A DNA stretch of 64,000 nucleotides, taken from Comamonas thiooxydans. GTDB taxonomy: Bacteria > Pseudomonadota > Gammaproteobacteria > Burkholderiales > Burkholderiaceae_C. Each line of letters starts with the position of its first letter. The stretch's first letter is position 1. The position numbers were made by a program, and so were the translations under genes. This document shows positions 47,422-55,124 of this stretch, one piece after another. A model generated the notes under the pieces. The model was not told where the DNA came from. It saw only the letters and a program-made list of their open reading frames with translations, and searched no databases. The stretch spans positions 4,712,001 through 4,776,000 of the forward strand of contig NZ_AP026738.1 of assembly GCF_002157685.2 (NCBI RefSeq). Direction: 5' to 3'.

Positions 47422-47730
47422 ATGTCAGATCACACGCACACCGAAGCCGTAACGCCCATGCCGCCACCGCGAGGCATCTTCCTGCCCACGATGACCTGGA
47501 CGACCGACCGCCAGCAAGTCGGCGATGAAATGCAGCGATTGCTGAGGTGGCGCGCGCAGCTCAACGCCGTGGTGAACAAGGCCGCCGGATCGGACGGATG
47601 CGCGACCTGGTACTTGATGGCCGAAACCTCGCGCAATCAACTGGACGGTGACATCGACACCCTCATGGAATGGCTGGCAACTTCACAGCCCGAAACGCTG
47701 GAAGCCCATCCGACCGAGAGCCACCGTTGA
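47422..47730 (+). CDS. Hypothetical protein
   Basis: 102-residue protein, soluble, with a Pro-rich start (TPMPPPRGIFLP at 11-22) and a helical centre with Trp residues (DEMQRLLRWRAQLNAVVNKA at 35-54). I do not recognise the family. GGAGAAAC stands seven bases before the ATG at 47422, which supports translation. It is a lone plus-strand gene at the left edge of the sulfide-module insertion. Confidence 0.6.
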   Translation: MSDHTHTEAVTPMPPPRGIFLPTMTWTTDRQQVGDEMQRLLRWRAQLNAVVNKAAGSDGCATWYLMAETSRNQLDGDIDTLMEWLATSQPETLEAHPTESHR

Positions 47731-47804
47731 CCGAGGCGATTCGGCACAGGCCGGGTCGCCGCATTCAGGGGCGCGAAGGCATCACGCCAAGCCGTCGGGC
47801 ACTG

Positions 47805-47885
47805 ACCCAGCACCTTCTTGACCAGTTCGCACGGATACACCGATGCAATGTCGATGAAGCCCAGGAACATCTCGGCGTAATTGAT
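47805..47885 (-). pseudogene. radC: radC remnant
   Basis: About 27 codons read INYAEMFLGFIDIASVYP and ELVKKVL, matching IEYAEMFRGTIDSASVYP and ELVKEAL of the intact RadC at 50618-51127 at roughly three of four positions. Both flanks lack any further RadC sequence, including the HNHPSG metal motif. It is a fragment left by deletion or by insertion of the adjacent sulfide-response genes. Confidence 0.8.
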
Positions 47886-47900
47886 GCCGATAAAAGCGGC

Positions 47901-47925
47901 AAAGGCCGCCCGGAGGGCGGCCTTT
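47901..47925 (-). terminator. Hairpin terminator after the DUF2892 gene
   Basis: AAAGGCCGCCC (47901-47911) pairs perfectly with GGGCGGCCTTT (47915-47925) across a 3-base loop. It lies 20 bases past the stop at 47946 and on the minus strand is followed by GCCGCTTTTAT. Confidence 0.7.
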
Positions 47926-47945
47926 GTATTGAGGCACTGGTCGGC

Positions 47946-48143
47946 TTACTTGCTTTTCTTCAATGGGCAGGTGTTCAAGCCCAACAGCCGATAGGCCGGG
48001 CAAGCGCCCATCAACCCGGTCAGCAGTGGCACCACCCCAAGCCAACCCCACCAGCCCACGGTATTGGTTGCAGCCAAGGCAATAAGCACGACGCCCACCA
48101 CAATGCGCAGTACGCGGTCAATTCCGCCAACATTCGATTTCAT
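47946..48143 (-). CDS. DUF2892 (YgaP-like) membrane protein
   Basis: 65-residue protein with two transmembrane helices (about 12-28 and 33-50) and the DUF2892 marks NVGGIDRVLRI and CPAYRLLGLNTCP, including two Cys near 48 and 59. In E. coli YgaP this domain anchors a rhodanese; here it is a separate gene 33 bases after the rhodanese gene. The likely role is in sulfide or persulfide handling at the membrane. Confidence 0.88.
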   Translation of the reverse strand: MKSNVGGIDRVLRIVVGVVLIALAATNTVGWWGWLGVVPLLTGLMGACPAYRLLGLNTCPLKKSK

Positions 48144-48176
48144 GAGTTCTCCTATGAAAGATAAAAGGGAAACGAA

Positions 48177-48704
48177 TCAACTGGACAACGCCCTCCGATT
48201 CCAAGGCGCCTTCATCAGCAAGCGCGCCAGGCCACAGAATCCGCTCACGCCCGCGAATACCAGGCCGGCACCGATGAAACCGGACAGTGCGTAAAACCAC
48301 GGCGACAGCGTGGCGCCCAGTGCCGTCCCCGCGAACACCGCTGCGCCAGCGGCGATCTGCACCTGCCGCTGCAACTCCAGCGGCTGGCGAGCGTCGGTGA
48401 CGATGGGCAGGTCGGCGCGCTTCCACGCATCGAGCCCGCCTTCGAGCAGGTAGGTATCGCAGGCCGCACAGCCGTCCAGCAACTGCGCATTCATCAGCGT
48501 GCGAGCACCCGAGCGGCAATGGAAAATGACGGCGCTCGCCCCCTCGAAGCGCATGGCGCCTTGCGCCAATTTCGCCAAAGGGATGTGGCGAGCCTGCGCA
48601 ATGCGCACACGCGCATGTTCGTTGGCGGAGCGAATGTCCACCAGGACAGCACCCTGCGCGAGGAGCGCGCCAGCAGCGTCGGGAGAAAGCGTCTTCAAGG
48701 TCAT
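48177..48704 (-). CDS. ygaP: Rhodanese-domain membrane protein (YgaP-like)
   Basis: 175-residue protein: rhodanese domain (1-105) with active-site Cys63 in FHCRSGAR, then two transmembrane helices (about 118-134 and 138-156) of DUF2892 type. E. coli YgaP has the same order. Rhodaneses carry persulfide sulfur. It follows the ArsR-type regulator gene by 25 bases and should be co-regulated with it. Confidence 0.9.
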   Translation of the reverse strand: MTLKTLSPDAAGALLAQGAVLVDIRSANEHARVRIAQARHIPLAKLAQGAMRFEGASAVIFHCRSGARTLMNAQLLDGCAACDTYLLEGGLDAWKRADLPIVTDARQPLELQRQVQIAAGAAVFAGTALGATLSPWFYALSGFIGAGLVFAGVSGFCGLARLLMKAPWNRRALSS

Positions 48705-48729
48705 CGTGTGGGTTCCAGAATGAAAGGAA

Positions 48730-49041
48730 TCAAGGACAGAAGATGTCCTTCAGCGTGGCGATGAGCTTGGCCACGTTCGGGTCTTCGATGCGGTAGTACA
48801 GCGTCTGCGCCTCACGCCGGTAAGTCACCAGACCTTCCTCGCGCATCCGGGCCAGATGCTGCGAGAGCGCCGATGGACTCAGAGGCACCTGCTCGTTGAG
48901 GGCTCCCACGGTCATCTCACCGTGGACGATCAGCAGACACAACATCACCAACCGGCTGGGGTTTCCCACCGCCTGTAGCAATGCCGCTGCCTGCTCGGCG
49001 CTGTCCTGCAACAGCTCAATGTCGGATTTGCGCTGGGTCAT
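48730..49041 (-). CDS. ArsR-family sulfide/persulfide sensor (YgaV/BigR-like)
   Basis: 103-residue winged-helix repressor (PLSPSALSQHLARMREEGLV at 53-72). It has exactly two cysteines, Cys35 (VMLCLL) and Cys102 (IFCP), at the positions used by BigR, SqrR and YgaV to form a polysulfide link; it lacks the CxC metal motif of arsenic sensors. The rhodanese and DUF2892 genes follow, as in ygaVP. The ATG at 49041 opens the family; a palindrome for it lies upstream. Confidence 0.85.
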   Translation of the reverse strand: MTQRKSDIELLQDSAEQAAALLQAVGNPSRLVMLCLLIVHGEMTVGALNEQVPLSPSALSQHLARMREEGLVTYRREAQTLYYRIEDPNVAKLIATLKDIFCP

Positions 49042-49080
49042 GTCTTCAGGGGAAGTTGACGCATATAGTTTAGCATTGTC

Positions 49081-49102
49081 TAATTTAGCTAGCACTAAAT
49101 TA
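49081..49102. promoter_or_regulatory. Operator palindrome between divergent sulfide-response genes
   Basis: TAATTTAG (49081-49088) and CTAAATTA (49095-49102) are perfect arms around six bases, in AT-rich DNA. The site is 40 bases from the ArsR-type start and 83 bases before the plus-strand gene at 49185, the expected place for a shared operator. Confidence 0.7.
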
Positions 49103-49184
49103 TATCTTTCAGGAAAGCCCCTGTCCGCGCGGCAGGACAGGGGGCGCCCATCCACTTCATCAACCCGAAACCAGGAGCTATCCC

Positions 49185-49541
49185 ATGACCGTCCCGCACT
49201 ACAAATCACTCACTCAGACCATCTCGACCAACCTGGCCCAACTGCACAAGACCCAGGCGAGCGTGATGAAAGGCTTTGGCGACATGGGCAAGGCCGCCAT
49301 GGCGGGAGGTGTCATCGACCCCAAAACCAAGGAGCTGATCGCCTTGGCCGTGGGGGTGGCTGCGCGCTGCGATGGCTGCATCGGGTTTCACACCAAGGCG
49401 CTGGCGCGCCTGGGTGCCAGCACCGAGGAAGTCCACGAGGCCCTGGGCGTTGCCATCTACATGGGTGGTGGCCCAGTGGCCATGTACGCGGCCAATGCAG
49501 TGGCCGCATTCAATGAATTTTCCGCACCGGCCCAAGCTTGA
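49185..49541 (+). CDS. Carboxymuconolactone decarboxylase (AhpD-like) family protein
   Basis: 118-residue all-helical protein with the AhpD-type redox site Cys62-Asp-Gly-Cys65 and His69 (CDGCIGFHT), so a thiol peroxidase or disulfide reductase role is more likely than ring-lactone decarboxylation. It starts the plus-strand half of the divergent sulfide-response cluster and is 16 bases before the DsrE-like gene. Confidence 0.88.
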   Translation: MTVPHYKSLTQTISTNLAQLHKTQASVMKGFGDMGKAAMAGGVIDPKTKELIALAVGVAARCDGCIGFHTKALARLGASTEEVHEALGVAIYMGGGPVAMYAANAVAAFNEFSAPAQA

Positions 49542-49557
49542 GCGAAGGAGAAAACGC

Positions 49558-49932
49558 ATGCTTCAGACAGCAGCCTTTGTTTCAACCTTGTTCCACGGCC
49601 CTGGCAACGCCGACAAGATGACCGTCGCGCTGACTATGGCGCTTAACGCGCGGCTCAAGGGCCATTCGGCTTGCCTGATCCTCATGGCCGAGGGCGTTGC
49701 ACTGGGCGTTCCGGGCACGGCCGACGGCATCAATATTGGTCAGCCCTTCGAGCCCGCGGCCGACCTGCTGAGCAAATACCTGGCCGAAGGTGGCCGGGTG
49801 GCCATTTGCAAGTCGTGCATGCTGCACAATGGCCTTTCTGCCGAACAGATGGACGCGCGCTTCGAGATCATCACTGCTCCCGATGTGGTCGATATGCTGA
49901 TGGGCGCCGTAGGCTCTTTGCAGGTGGCCTGA
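49558..49932 (+). CDS. DsrE-family sulfur-relay protein
   Basis: 124-residue DsrE/DsrF-like protein with the alpha/beta start FVSTLFHGPGNADKMTVALT and a Cys in AICKSCMLHNGL (Cys near 84 and 87) as the likely sulfur carrier. DsrE proteins relay persulfide sulfur. GGAG lies before the ATG at 49558. Cotranscription with the AhpD-like gene is inferred from 16-base spacing. Confidence 0.85.
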   Translation: MLQTAAFVSTLFHGPGNADKMTVALTMALNARLKGHSACLILMAEGVALGVPGTADGINIGQPFEPAADLLSKYLAEGGRVAICKSCMLHNGLSAEQMDARFEIITAPDVVDMLMGAVGSLQVA

Positions 49933-49986
49933 GCCGCAGGCTGACGCCTAGAGCAAGAGGCTGCTCAATGCAGCCCAAATGCGGGA

Positions 49987-50337
49987 TCAGACAGCGATTC
50001 GCCCGGCCAGCCGCGCATCGCACGCATAGACGCTCATCCGCTTCTCGGCGTGGAAAGACAGGTCGCGCTCGATCGGCAAGCCCAGCCGCCCGCGCACCGT
50101 CGCCAGTTCGCCCAGGCTGACCCAGCCGATTTCCGGCGCCCCCAGGCCCAGGTCGCAAAGACCAAAGGCGTGGTCGTGGTCATCGGGATCAATCTCGGTC
50201 AGCAGCCAGGTCGCGCCGGCGTCCGGCGTGAACAGCTTGACCACGGGGGCCGGATCGAAGTCGGGGTTCTCCAAGGATTCGCGGCCGTTGGCCAGCAGCA
50301 CGATGCGCTGCTCGTTAGTGATGAGTGCGTTGTTCAC
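49987..50337 (-). CDS. DUF2958 domain protein (second copy)
   Basis: 116 residues, same length and family as 40845-41195 (LFTPDAGATWLLTEIDPDD, LCDLGLGAPEIGWVSLGEL). The two copies differ at many positions, so they are old paralogues rather than a recent duplication. It is the first gene after a 280-base structured leader like that of radC. Confidence 0.85.
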   Translation of the reverse strand: MNNALITNEQRIVLLANGRESLENPDFDPAPVVKLFTPDAGATWLLTEIDPDDHDHAFGLCDLGLGAPEIGWVSLGELATVRGRLGLPIERDLSFHAEKRMSVYACDARLAGRIAV

Positions 50338-50360
50338 GATGAACTCCTGACAGGATGCCG

Positions 50361-50570
50361 GGCGGAATTGCCCGACCCTTCCGGGGCACGGCGCAGCGCA
50401 AGCAGTCAGGGGTCAACGACGGCCGCAGGCCGCAAGCGTGCAAGTACGCGCAGCCCTTGACGGCGAGAACGCCGTGGCACGATGAAGGGAACAGCAAGAC
50501 CGCCTCCCTCTCACCTCCACGCAACCCGGTTTTCGGCAAGTGCGCAGCACGCGCAGGCCCGCGCGGGCCA
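50361..50570 (-). ncRNA. Structured leader of DUF2958 (candidate radC-type RNA motif)
   Basis: 50361-50503 is about three-quarters identical by eye to 51148-51294 upstream of radC, including GGCGGAATTGCCC, AAGCAGTCAGGGGTC, ACGGCGAGAACGCCGT and AAGGGAACAGCAAGACCGCC. At 50535-50570 follows the GCGCAGGCCC-gcgc-GGGCC hairpin. It lies in the 5' region of a minus-strand ICE gene. The position recalls the known radC RNA motif; I could not confirm the fold. Confidence 0.45.
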
Positions 50571-50617
50571 GAGTTGCACCGCCGGGCACAGCAAAAAGGG
50601 GGCCGAAGCCCCCTCGG

Positions 50618-51127
50618 TCAAATCAGACCGCATTCGGCGAATGACGTAGTGCTGCTTCCCGCGACGATGACGTGATCCAGCGTGCGAACGTCCACCAGCG
50701 CCAGCGCCTCCTTGAGCCGCTGGGTCAGCGCCCTGTCGGCCGCGCTTGGCTCCGGGTTCCCGCTCGGATGGTTGTGCGACACGATGACCGCCGCCGCATT
50801 GAGCCGCAGTGCCTCCTTGACCAGCTCGCGCGGGTACACCGATGCACTGTCGATGGTGCCGCGGAACATCTCGGCGTATTCGATCAGGCGATGCTGCGAA
50901 TCGAGGAACAGCACCGCAAAGACTTCGTGCTCGTAGCCGGCCAGCTTGGCGCACAGGTACTCCTTGACCGCCGCCGGCGAACTGAACGCTTCACCGCGTT
51001 GCATCTTGTGCTCGATGGCCTGGCGCGCAGCCTCCAGAATCTGGTCAGTCGTCGCCAGCAGGTAGCCGCCCTGCGCATCACGCACCATCAGCGAGGCATC
51101 GAACGAGGAAAAGGACAGTTGCGACAT
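50618..51127 (-). CDS. radC: RadC-like JAB-domain protein
   Basis: 169-residue RadC-type protein with the JAMM metal motif SHNHPSGNPEPSAAD near 122-136 and Glu in the upstream IEYAEMFRGTID segment. It lacks the N-terminal helix-hairpin-helix of chromosomal RadC, as is usual for mobile-element copies. A DNA-repair role is doubtful for the family. A second, broken copy is at 47805-47885. Confidence 0.92.
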   Translation of the reverse strand: MSQLSFSSFDASLMVRDAQGGYLLATTDQILEAARQAIEHKMQRGEAFSSPAAVKEYLCAKLAGYEHEVFAVLFLDSQHRLIEYAEMFRGTIDSASVYPRELVKEALRLNAAAVIVSHNHPSGNPEPSAADRALTQRLKEALALVDVRTLDHVIVAGSSTTSFAECGLI

Positions 51128-51147
51128 GATCGTGCTCCGGTTGCTCG

Positions 51148-51451
51148 GGCGGAATTGCCCGGAACCGTCGGGAGCACGGCGCAGCGCAAGCAGTCAGGGG
51201 TCGCAGACGGCCGCCAGGACGCAAGCGCGCACCCGCGCGCGCCGCCCTTGACGGCGAGAACGCCGTGATACGGTGAAGGGAACAGCAAGACCGCCCACAC
51301 CCGCCCACTGCACACAGTTGGCTTTGGGGGCAAGCGGAGCGCGCAGGCCCGAGAGGGCCGGAGGCGTCAGGGATCAAAGCCGAATGGCCGCGATTCGGCA
51401 CGAAGCGCGGGGCGCAGCCCGCGAGCCCGACGGCGGCACGCCGGGACGCCC
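51148..51451 (-). ncRNA. Structured leader of radC (candidate radC RNA motif)
   Basis: The 326-base gap between the DUF1016 and radC genes holds two conserved blocks. The one at 51148-51294 repeats 50361-50503 and contains GGGC/GCCC and ACGGCG-agaa-CGCCGT hairpins. The one at 51331-51451 repeats 42732-42860 (GCAAGC, GCGCGCAG, GGCGT.AGGGAT, AAGCCGAATG, GGGCGCAGCCCGC) with a GGCCC/GGGCC stem. The stem sequence varies between copies while pairing is kept. Confidence 0.5.
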
Positions 51452-51453
51452 GG

Positions 51454-52623
51454 TTATTGCCGGAGCTTCTTGGGCTGCTTCACCACACGCGACTCCAGCA
51501 AGCGCCGCGTGGTTTCCAGCTCTTTCTGCAACAGCTCGGCATCGGGCAACACAGTACGGTAGTTCGCCGCCATCACCTTCGTCGGCAAACCTTCCAAGGC
51601 ATACCGCGCCAGCGCGTGGCCCTTGTCGGCGCAGAGGATCAACCCCACGGGCGGGTTCTCATCGGGATAGGCCCAATGCTCCTTGGCATAGTTGCAATAC
51701 ATGTGCATCTGGCCCACGTCCGCATGGGTCAGGCTGCCCAGCTTCAAGTCGATGATGACCAAGCAACGCAACTTGCGATGGAAAAACAGCAGATCGACCC
51801 GATACCAAGTCTGGTCAATGCGCAAGCGCCGCTGCCGGCCGACGAAGGTGAAGCCTTCGCCCAGCTCCAGCAGAAAATCCTCCAGCCGCTGGATTAACGC
51901 GGCCTCCAGATCGGATTCCGAATACTCGTCCTTGAGGTTCAGGAACTCCAGTACATACGGGTCTTTGATCGCGTCGTCGGGCGTGACGGCATCCTCGGGC
52001 CTCGCCACAGCTCCCTTGACCAGCATCGCCGCCTTATCCTTGGACAAGGCGGTGCGCTCGTAGAACTGGCTGCCAATCTGCCGGTCAAGCTGGCGCACGC
52101 TCCAGCCGCCGCGTAGTGCCTCGGTTTCGTAGAAGCGCCGGGCATGGGTATCCTTGACCACCAGCAGCCGGACATAGGCCGACCACGGCAGCGTGAACAC
52201 TTGCGCCAGCTCGGCGAGGCTCAATTTCCCAGACACCGTCTGGGATTTCTCATCAGGCAGCTCGTTGTCCAATTTCCCAGACAGTGTCTGGGAAATCTCG
52301 GAGACTGGGTATGCGAGGAAGAACCGCCGCATGTTCTCCAGGTTGTTCACGCCAAAGCCCCGCCCAAACTGAGCGGTCAGGTCGGCGGACAGCCGGGCCA
52401 TCAACTGTTCGCCATACCCCGCACGCCGCTTGCCCTGTTGCTCGGCCTCCACGATGCGGCGGCCGATCTCCCAGTAGCTGGCCGTCATCAGCGCATTGAC
52501 GCTGCGCGCCGCCGCCTGGCGGGCAGCGTCGAGCATTTCCACGATACCGCCGTGGATGCCGGCGTAGCCGGCAGGCAAAGCGGCGGGTGCGGCTCCCGCC
52601 GCCGCAGGCGTCTTCTTGGTCAT
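51454..52623 (-). CDS. DUF1016/YhcG-family PD-(D/E)XK nuclease
   Basis: 389-residue protein: N-terminal DUF1016 helical domain (about 15-215) and a C-terminal PD-(D/E)XK nuclease-like domain with RVDLLFFH and LVIIDLKLG near 265-290. The family is linked to phage defence or recombination, without a settled role. Between about 109 and 140 the protein carries two SQT-SGKL repeats encoded by palindromic 28-base repeats. It overlaps the integrase gene by four bases, so it is the second gene of the integrase operon. Confidence 0.88.
   Translation of the reverse strand: MTKKTPAAAGAAPAALPAGYAGIHGGIVEMLDAARQAAARSVNALMTASYWEIGRRIVEAEQQGKRRAGYGEQLMARLSADLTAQFGRGFGVNNLENMRRFFLAYPVSEISQTLSGKLDNELPDEKSQTVSGKLSLAELAQVFTLPWSAYVRLLVVKDTHARRFYETEALRGGWSVRQLDRQIGSQFYERTALSKDKAAMLVKGAVARPEDAVTPDDAIKDPYVLEFLNLKDEYSESDLEAALIQRLEDFLLELGEGFTFVGRQRRLRIDQTWYRVDLLFFHRKLRCLVIIDLKLGSLTHADVGQMHMYCNYAKEHWAYPDENPPVGLILCADKGHALARYALEGLPTKVMAANYRTVLPDAELLQKELETTRRLLESRVVKQPKKLRQ
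52223..52298. repeat. Two palindromic 28-base repeats inside the DUF1016 gene
   Basis: Copies at 52223-52250 and 52271-52298 agree at 24 of 28 positions, 48 bases apart and in frame. The second has perfect arms TTTCCCAGACA / TGTCTGGGAAA around one base; the first has TCCCAGAC / GTCTGGGA around three. Confidence 0.8.
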
Positions 52624-53819
52624 GCTGCCACCTCTGCGGGACGTTGCGCCTCGGTGATCGTCTTGCGCCGGTTCGCCACCAGTTCAGCCGCCTTGCGCAC
52701 CGGATCGTCCTCGGTGTGGACGTAGCGCATGAACATCGCCACGGTCTTGTGCGCCGTCAGCGCCATGCCGACCTTGACCGGGATGCCCGAGTTAGCAATG
52801 TCGGTCGCAGAACGGTGGCGGATACCGTGCGTGCCGACGTGCGTGGCGCCCGCCGCCTTGAGGGCGCGGCTCCAGCCGTTGTAATACTCGCCCGTGGTCA
52901 GATGCTTGCCCGGATGGCTTGGAGACGGCAGCACGTAGGGAATGCCTTCCTGCCGTGGCGCCGTCGAGAGCAGCCGATAGGCTTCCTCGCTCATGGGCTT
53001 GGACATGCCACCCGTCTTGCTGTCCGGCCAGACCACGCGGCGGTTGTCCATGTCCACCCAATCCCATTGGAGCGTCACGATTTCGGAGCGGCGGCCAGCG
53101 AACTCGAATTGCAGACGGATCGCCAGCGGGATGACGTAGTTCTCCAGACCCTCGGCTTCGATGTGCTCCAGTCGCCGAAACAGCTTGCCCATGTCCTCGT
53201 CGCTGATGAGGTGGGTAGCCTTGCCGTTGGGGTACATCGGGACGTGGCGGCAGGGGTTGGTGCCATCAGGCCGGTGGCCCCACACCTCGGCCAGGTTGAA
53301 CATCTTGCGCATCACGCTGAAAGCACGGTTGGCCTCGGCGGGCTTGTGGGCCATCTTCTTCATCGCCGTGGCCACGTCCGGCCGCTTCACGTCCTGAACC
53401 TTCAAACGGCCCAGCATCGGAACGATGCAGCGGTCGATGACGGCCTGATACCCGCGCTGGGTGCTGGGCTTGTTGCGCTGTTTGGAGTAGTCCTCCATGA
53501 ACTTGGTGCACAGCTCCTTGACCGTGGGGGCTGAACGGGCGGCGGCCTTGGCCGCGCTGGGGTCGCCGCCTCGGCGAACCTCGGCCAGCCATTCCTGGGC
53601 CAGCGAGCGGGCCTGTTCGACCGTCAGTTCCCCATACAGGCCCAGGGCTGGCTTGCGCCGCTCGCCAGCGTTCGTGCGGTACTGGAGCATGAACACCTTG
53701 CGGCCCGCTGGTGTAACCTTGCACAGGAAGCCGGGCACCAGCGTGTCCCGGAGTTCGACGGCCTGCGCTTGGGGTTGTGCCGCATCGACTGCGGACTTGG
53801 TGAGCTTGATTTTCGCCAT
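52620..53819 (-). CDS. int: Tyrosine integrase of the ICE
   Basis: 399-residue tyrosine recombinase: N-terminal arm-binding domain (1-90), core-binding domain (100-190) and catalytic domain with Arg in FAGRRSEIVTLQWD near 240, HGIRHRSATD near 333 and the nucleophile Tyr in MFMRYVHTEDD near 367. It integrates and excises the element at the TTTTTCAT core, which lies 176 bases upstream. It is the outermost gene of the element, as in other Tn4371-like ICEs. Confidence 0.95.
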   Translation of the reverse strand: MAKIKLTKSAVDAAQPQAQAVELRDTLVPGFLCKVTPAGRKVFMLQYRTNAGERRKPALGLYGELTVEQARSLAQEWLAEVRRGGDPSAAKAAARSAPTVKELCTKFMEDYSKQRNKPSTQRGYQAVIDRCIVPMLGRLKVQDVKRPDVATAMKKMAHKPAEANRAFSVMRKMFNLAEVWGHRPDGTNPCRHVPMYPNGKATHLISDEDMGKLFRRLEHIEAEGLENYVIPLAIRLQFEFAGRRSEIVTLQWDWVDMDNRRVVWPDSKTGGMSKPMSEEAYRLLSTAPRQEGIPYVLPSPSHPGKHLTTGEYYNGWSRALKAAGATHVGTHGIRHRSATDIANSGIPVKVGMALTAHKTVAMFMRYVHTEDDPVRKAAELVANRRKTITEAQRPAEVAA

Positions 53820-53994
53820 GATGACTCCTCGGAAAGACCCGATTCCCAGGAGCCTTGTAGGGGCCAGCAGAGGGGAAGCCAGGTCAGGTTTCGGAAAGCA
53901 CCGGCATATGTTGAACTCGCCTAAGTTATTGATAAACCTGCTGTATCGGGCTTCGGCGTAGTCCAGCGAAGTTCGGTGCTGGAGTCATGGTGAA

Positions 53995-54002
53995 ATGAAA
54001 AA
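53995..54002. repeat. att core of the ICE (ATGAAAAA / TTTTTCAT)
   Basis: The octamer matches the attachment core I recall for Tn4371. It lies 176 bases past the integrase start and exactly at the change from ICE to chromosomal genes. It forms the T-tract of the terminator at 53995-54021. The partner copy is outside the window. Confidence 0.75.
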
Positions 54003-54021
54003 GGCCTCCAGATGGAGGCCT
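53995..54021 (-). terminator. Terminator of the BKACE gene, carrying the att core
   Basis: On the minus strand AGGCCTCC (54021-54014) pairs perfectly with GGAGGCCT (54009-54002) across a 4-base loop, and TTTTTCAT follows. It lies 45 bases after the stop of the gene at 54066. Confidence 0.85.
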
Positions 54022-54065
54022 CTCGCGCATGTCGGTTCAGATTCGGCAAAGCCGGCTCCAGAGGA

Positions 54066-55124
54066 TCAGGAGGTCTTCCTGAGGAAACCTTGATTGGCAC
54101 CGGGCCGGTTGGGCGCAAAGCCGTTGGCGGCCAGGCTTTCCTCCACGCTGTCGTAGAACACGCCGATCTTGCTGATCTCGCGCGCCTCCTTAGCGGTGGC
54201 GACAGGACGACCGAATTCGCGCGAGATGCGCACCAGCTGCTCGATCTGCGAGACGGTGCTGGCCTTCTCGGTACGCGCCTGGTTCCACAGGCAGTCTTCA
54301 GTGCCGCAGCGCACATGCACACCGGCGGCAATGCCCCACATGTTCACGGGCAGCACGTTGCGCACATTGCTTTCCACGGTCAGCACGGCGCCATCGGGCA
54401 CGGCGCGCACGAAGTTGGCCAGGCTGTACAGGCTGGGCGTATCCATGCCGCCGGCAATCGCCACCCAGTTCATCACCAGCGGGCCCATGTAGAAGCCGCG
54501 GCGCATCAGGCGCTCCACCGATTCGAAGCTGTTGAGGTTGTAGCACTGGAAGGCGCTCTGGATGCCGGCCTTGGTCAGGCGGCGCACATGCTCCTCCACC
54601 CAGCCCGGCTGGGCCGGCACGGTCATTTCCTTGTAGGCATTGAACAACGTGGGATTGGCGCGCGAGGTGCCCGCAAAATCCGCGTCTTCGGCCTGGTCTG
54701 TCACATTCATCTGCGAGGTGTTCACCGTCACGGTCACCTGATCGGGTACGGGGTCCAGATCGGCCAGCATGTGGCGGGTGTCGTCGGAGAGCCATTTGGC
54801 CGCCTGGCCTTCGTCTTCGGGAGCAAAGCTGATGGAGCCGCCGACCTGGATGATCATCTCGGGCACGGCCTTGCGCACGCCGGCGATCAGTTCGTTGAAC
54901 TTGGACAGGCGCTTGCTGCCCTTGCCGTCAAGCTCGCGCACATGCAGGTGCAGCACCGTGGCGCCCGCGTTATAGCAGTCCACGGCTTTCTGGATCTGCG
55001 CCTCCATGGTGACGGGAATGTCTTCGGGAAAATCCGAAGGCAGCCAGCCCGGGGCATAGGGCGCCGCCGTGATGATCAGGGGTTGCTGGTTTTCGGGGAA
55101 CAGATGGCCGTCGAGAAAGTTCAT
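54066..55124 (-). CDS. BKACE-family 3-keto-5-aminohexanoate cleavage enzyme
   Basis: 352-residue TIM-barrel protein of the BKACE family (beta-keto acid cleavage, acetyl-CoA dependent, zinc enzyme). Visible family marks are ITAAPYAP near 19-26, ATVLHLHVRE near 54-63 with the HxH metal pair, and EDCLWNQARTEK near the C-terminus. The exact keto acid is not predictable. The ATG at 55124 has GGAG eight bases upstream. It is the first chromosomal gene; the ICE sits in its terminator without touching the coding region. Confidence 0.9.
   Translation of the reverse strand: MNFLDGHLFPENQQPLIITAAPYAPGWLPSDFPEDIPVTMEAQIQKAVDCYNAGATVLHLHVRELDGKGSKRLSKFNELIAGVRKAVPEMIIQVGGSISFAPEDEGQAAKWLSDDTRHMLADLDPVPDQVTVTVNTSQMNVTDQAEDADFAGTSRANPTLFNAYKEMTVPAQPGWVEEHVRRLTKAGIQSAFQCYNLNSFESVERLMRRGFYMGPLVMNWVAIAGGMDTPSLYSLANFVRAVPDGAVLTVESNVRNVLPVNMWGIAAGVHVRCGTEDCLWNQARTEKASTVSQIEQLVRISREFGRPVATAKEAREISKIGVFYDSVEESLAANGFAPNRPGANQGFLRKTS

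Larger units (their letters stand above)
1..54002. mobile_element. Tn4371-family integrative and conjugative element (left end outside window)
   Basis: The stretch carries the full Tn4371-type backbone in order: trb/traG mating-pair genes, relaxase, traF, parA, repA, DUF2285 and DUF2958 genes, a ParB-like gene, radC and a tyrosine integrase at the extreme end. The right boundary is the octamer ATGAAAAA at 53995-54002, complement of the TTTTTCAT core I recall for this family. trbF, G and I and the other end lie beyond base 1. Two cargo blocks (10383-33671 and 47731-49932) interrupt the backbone. Confidence 0.88.

Noticed and set aside
48730..49209. Longer ArsR-type protein from 49209
   Set aside because: The extension crosses the operator palindrome and the divergent gene's start; the family begins at 49041.
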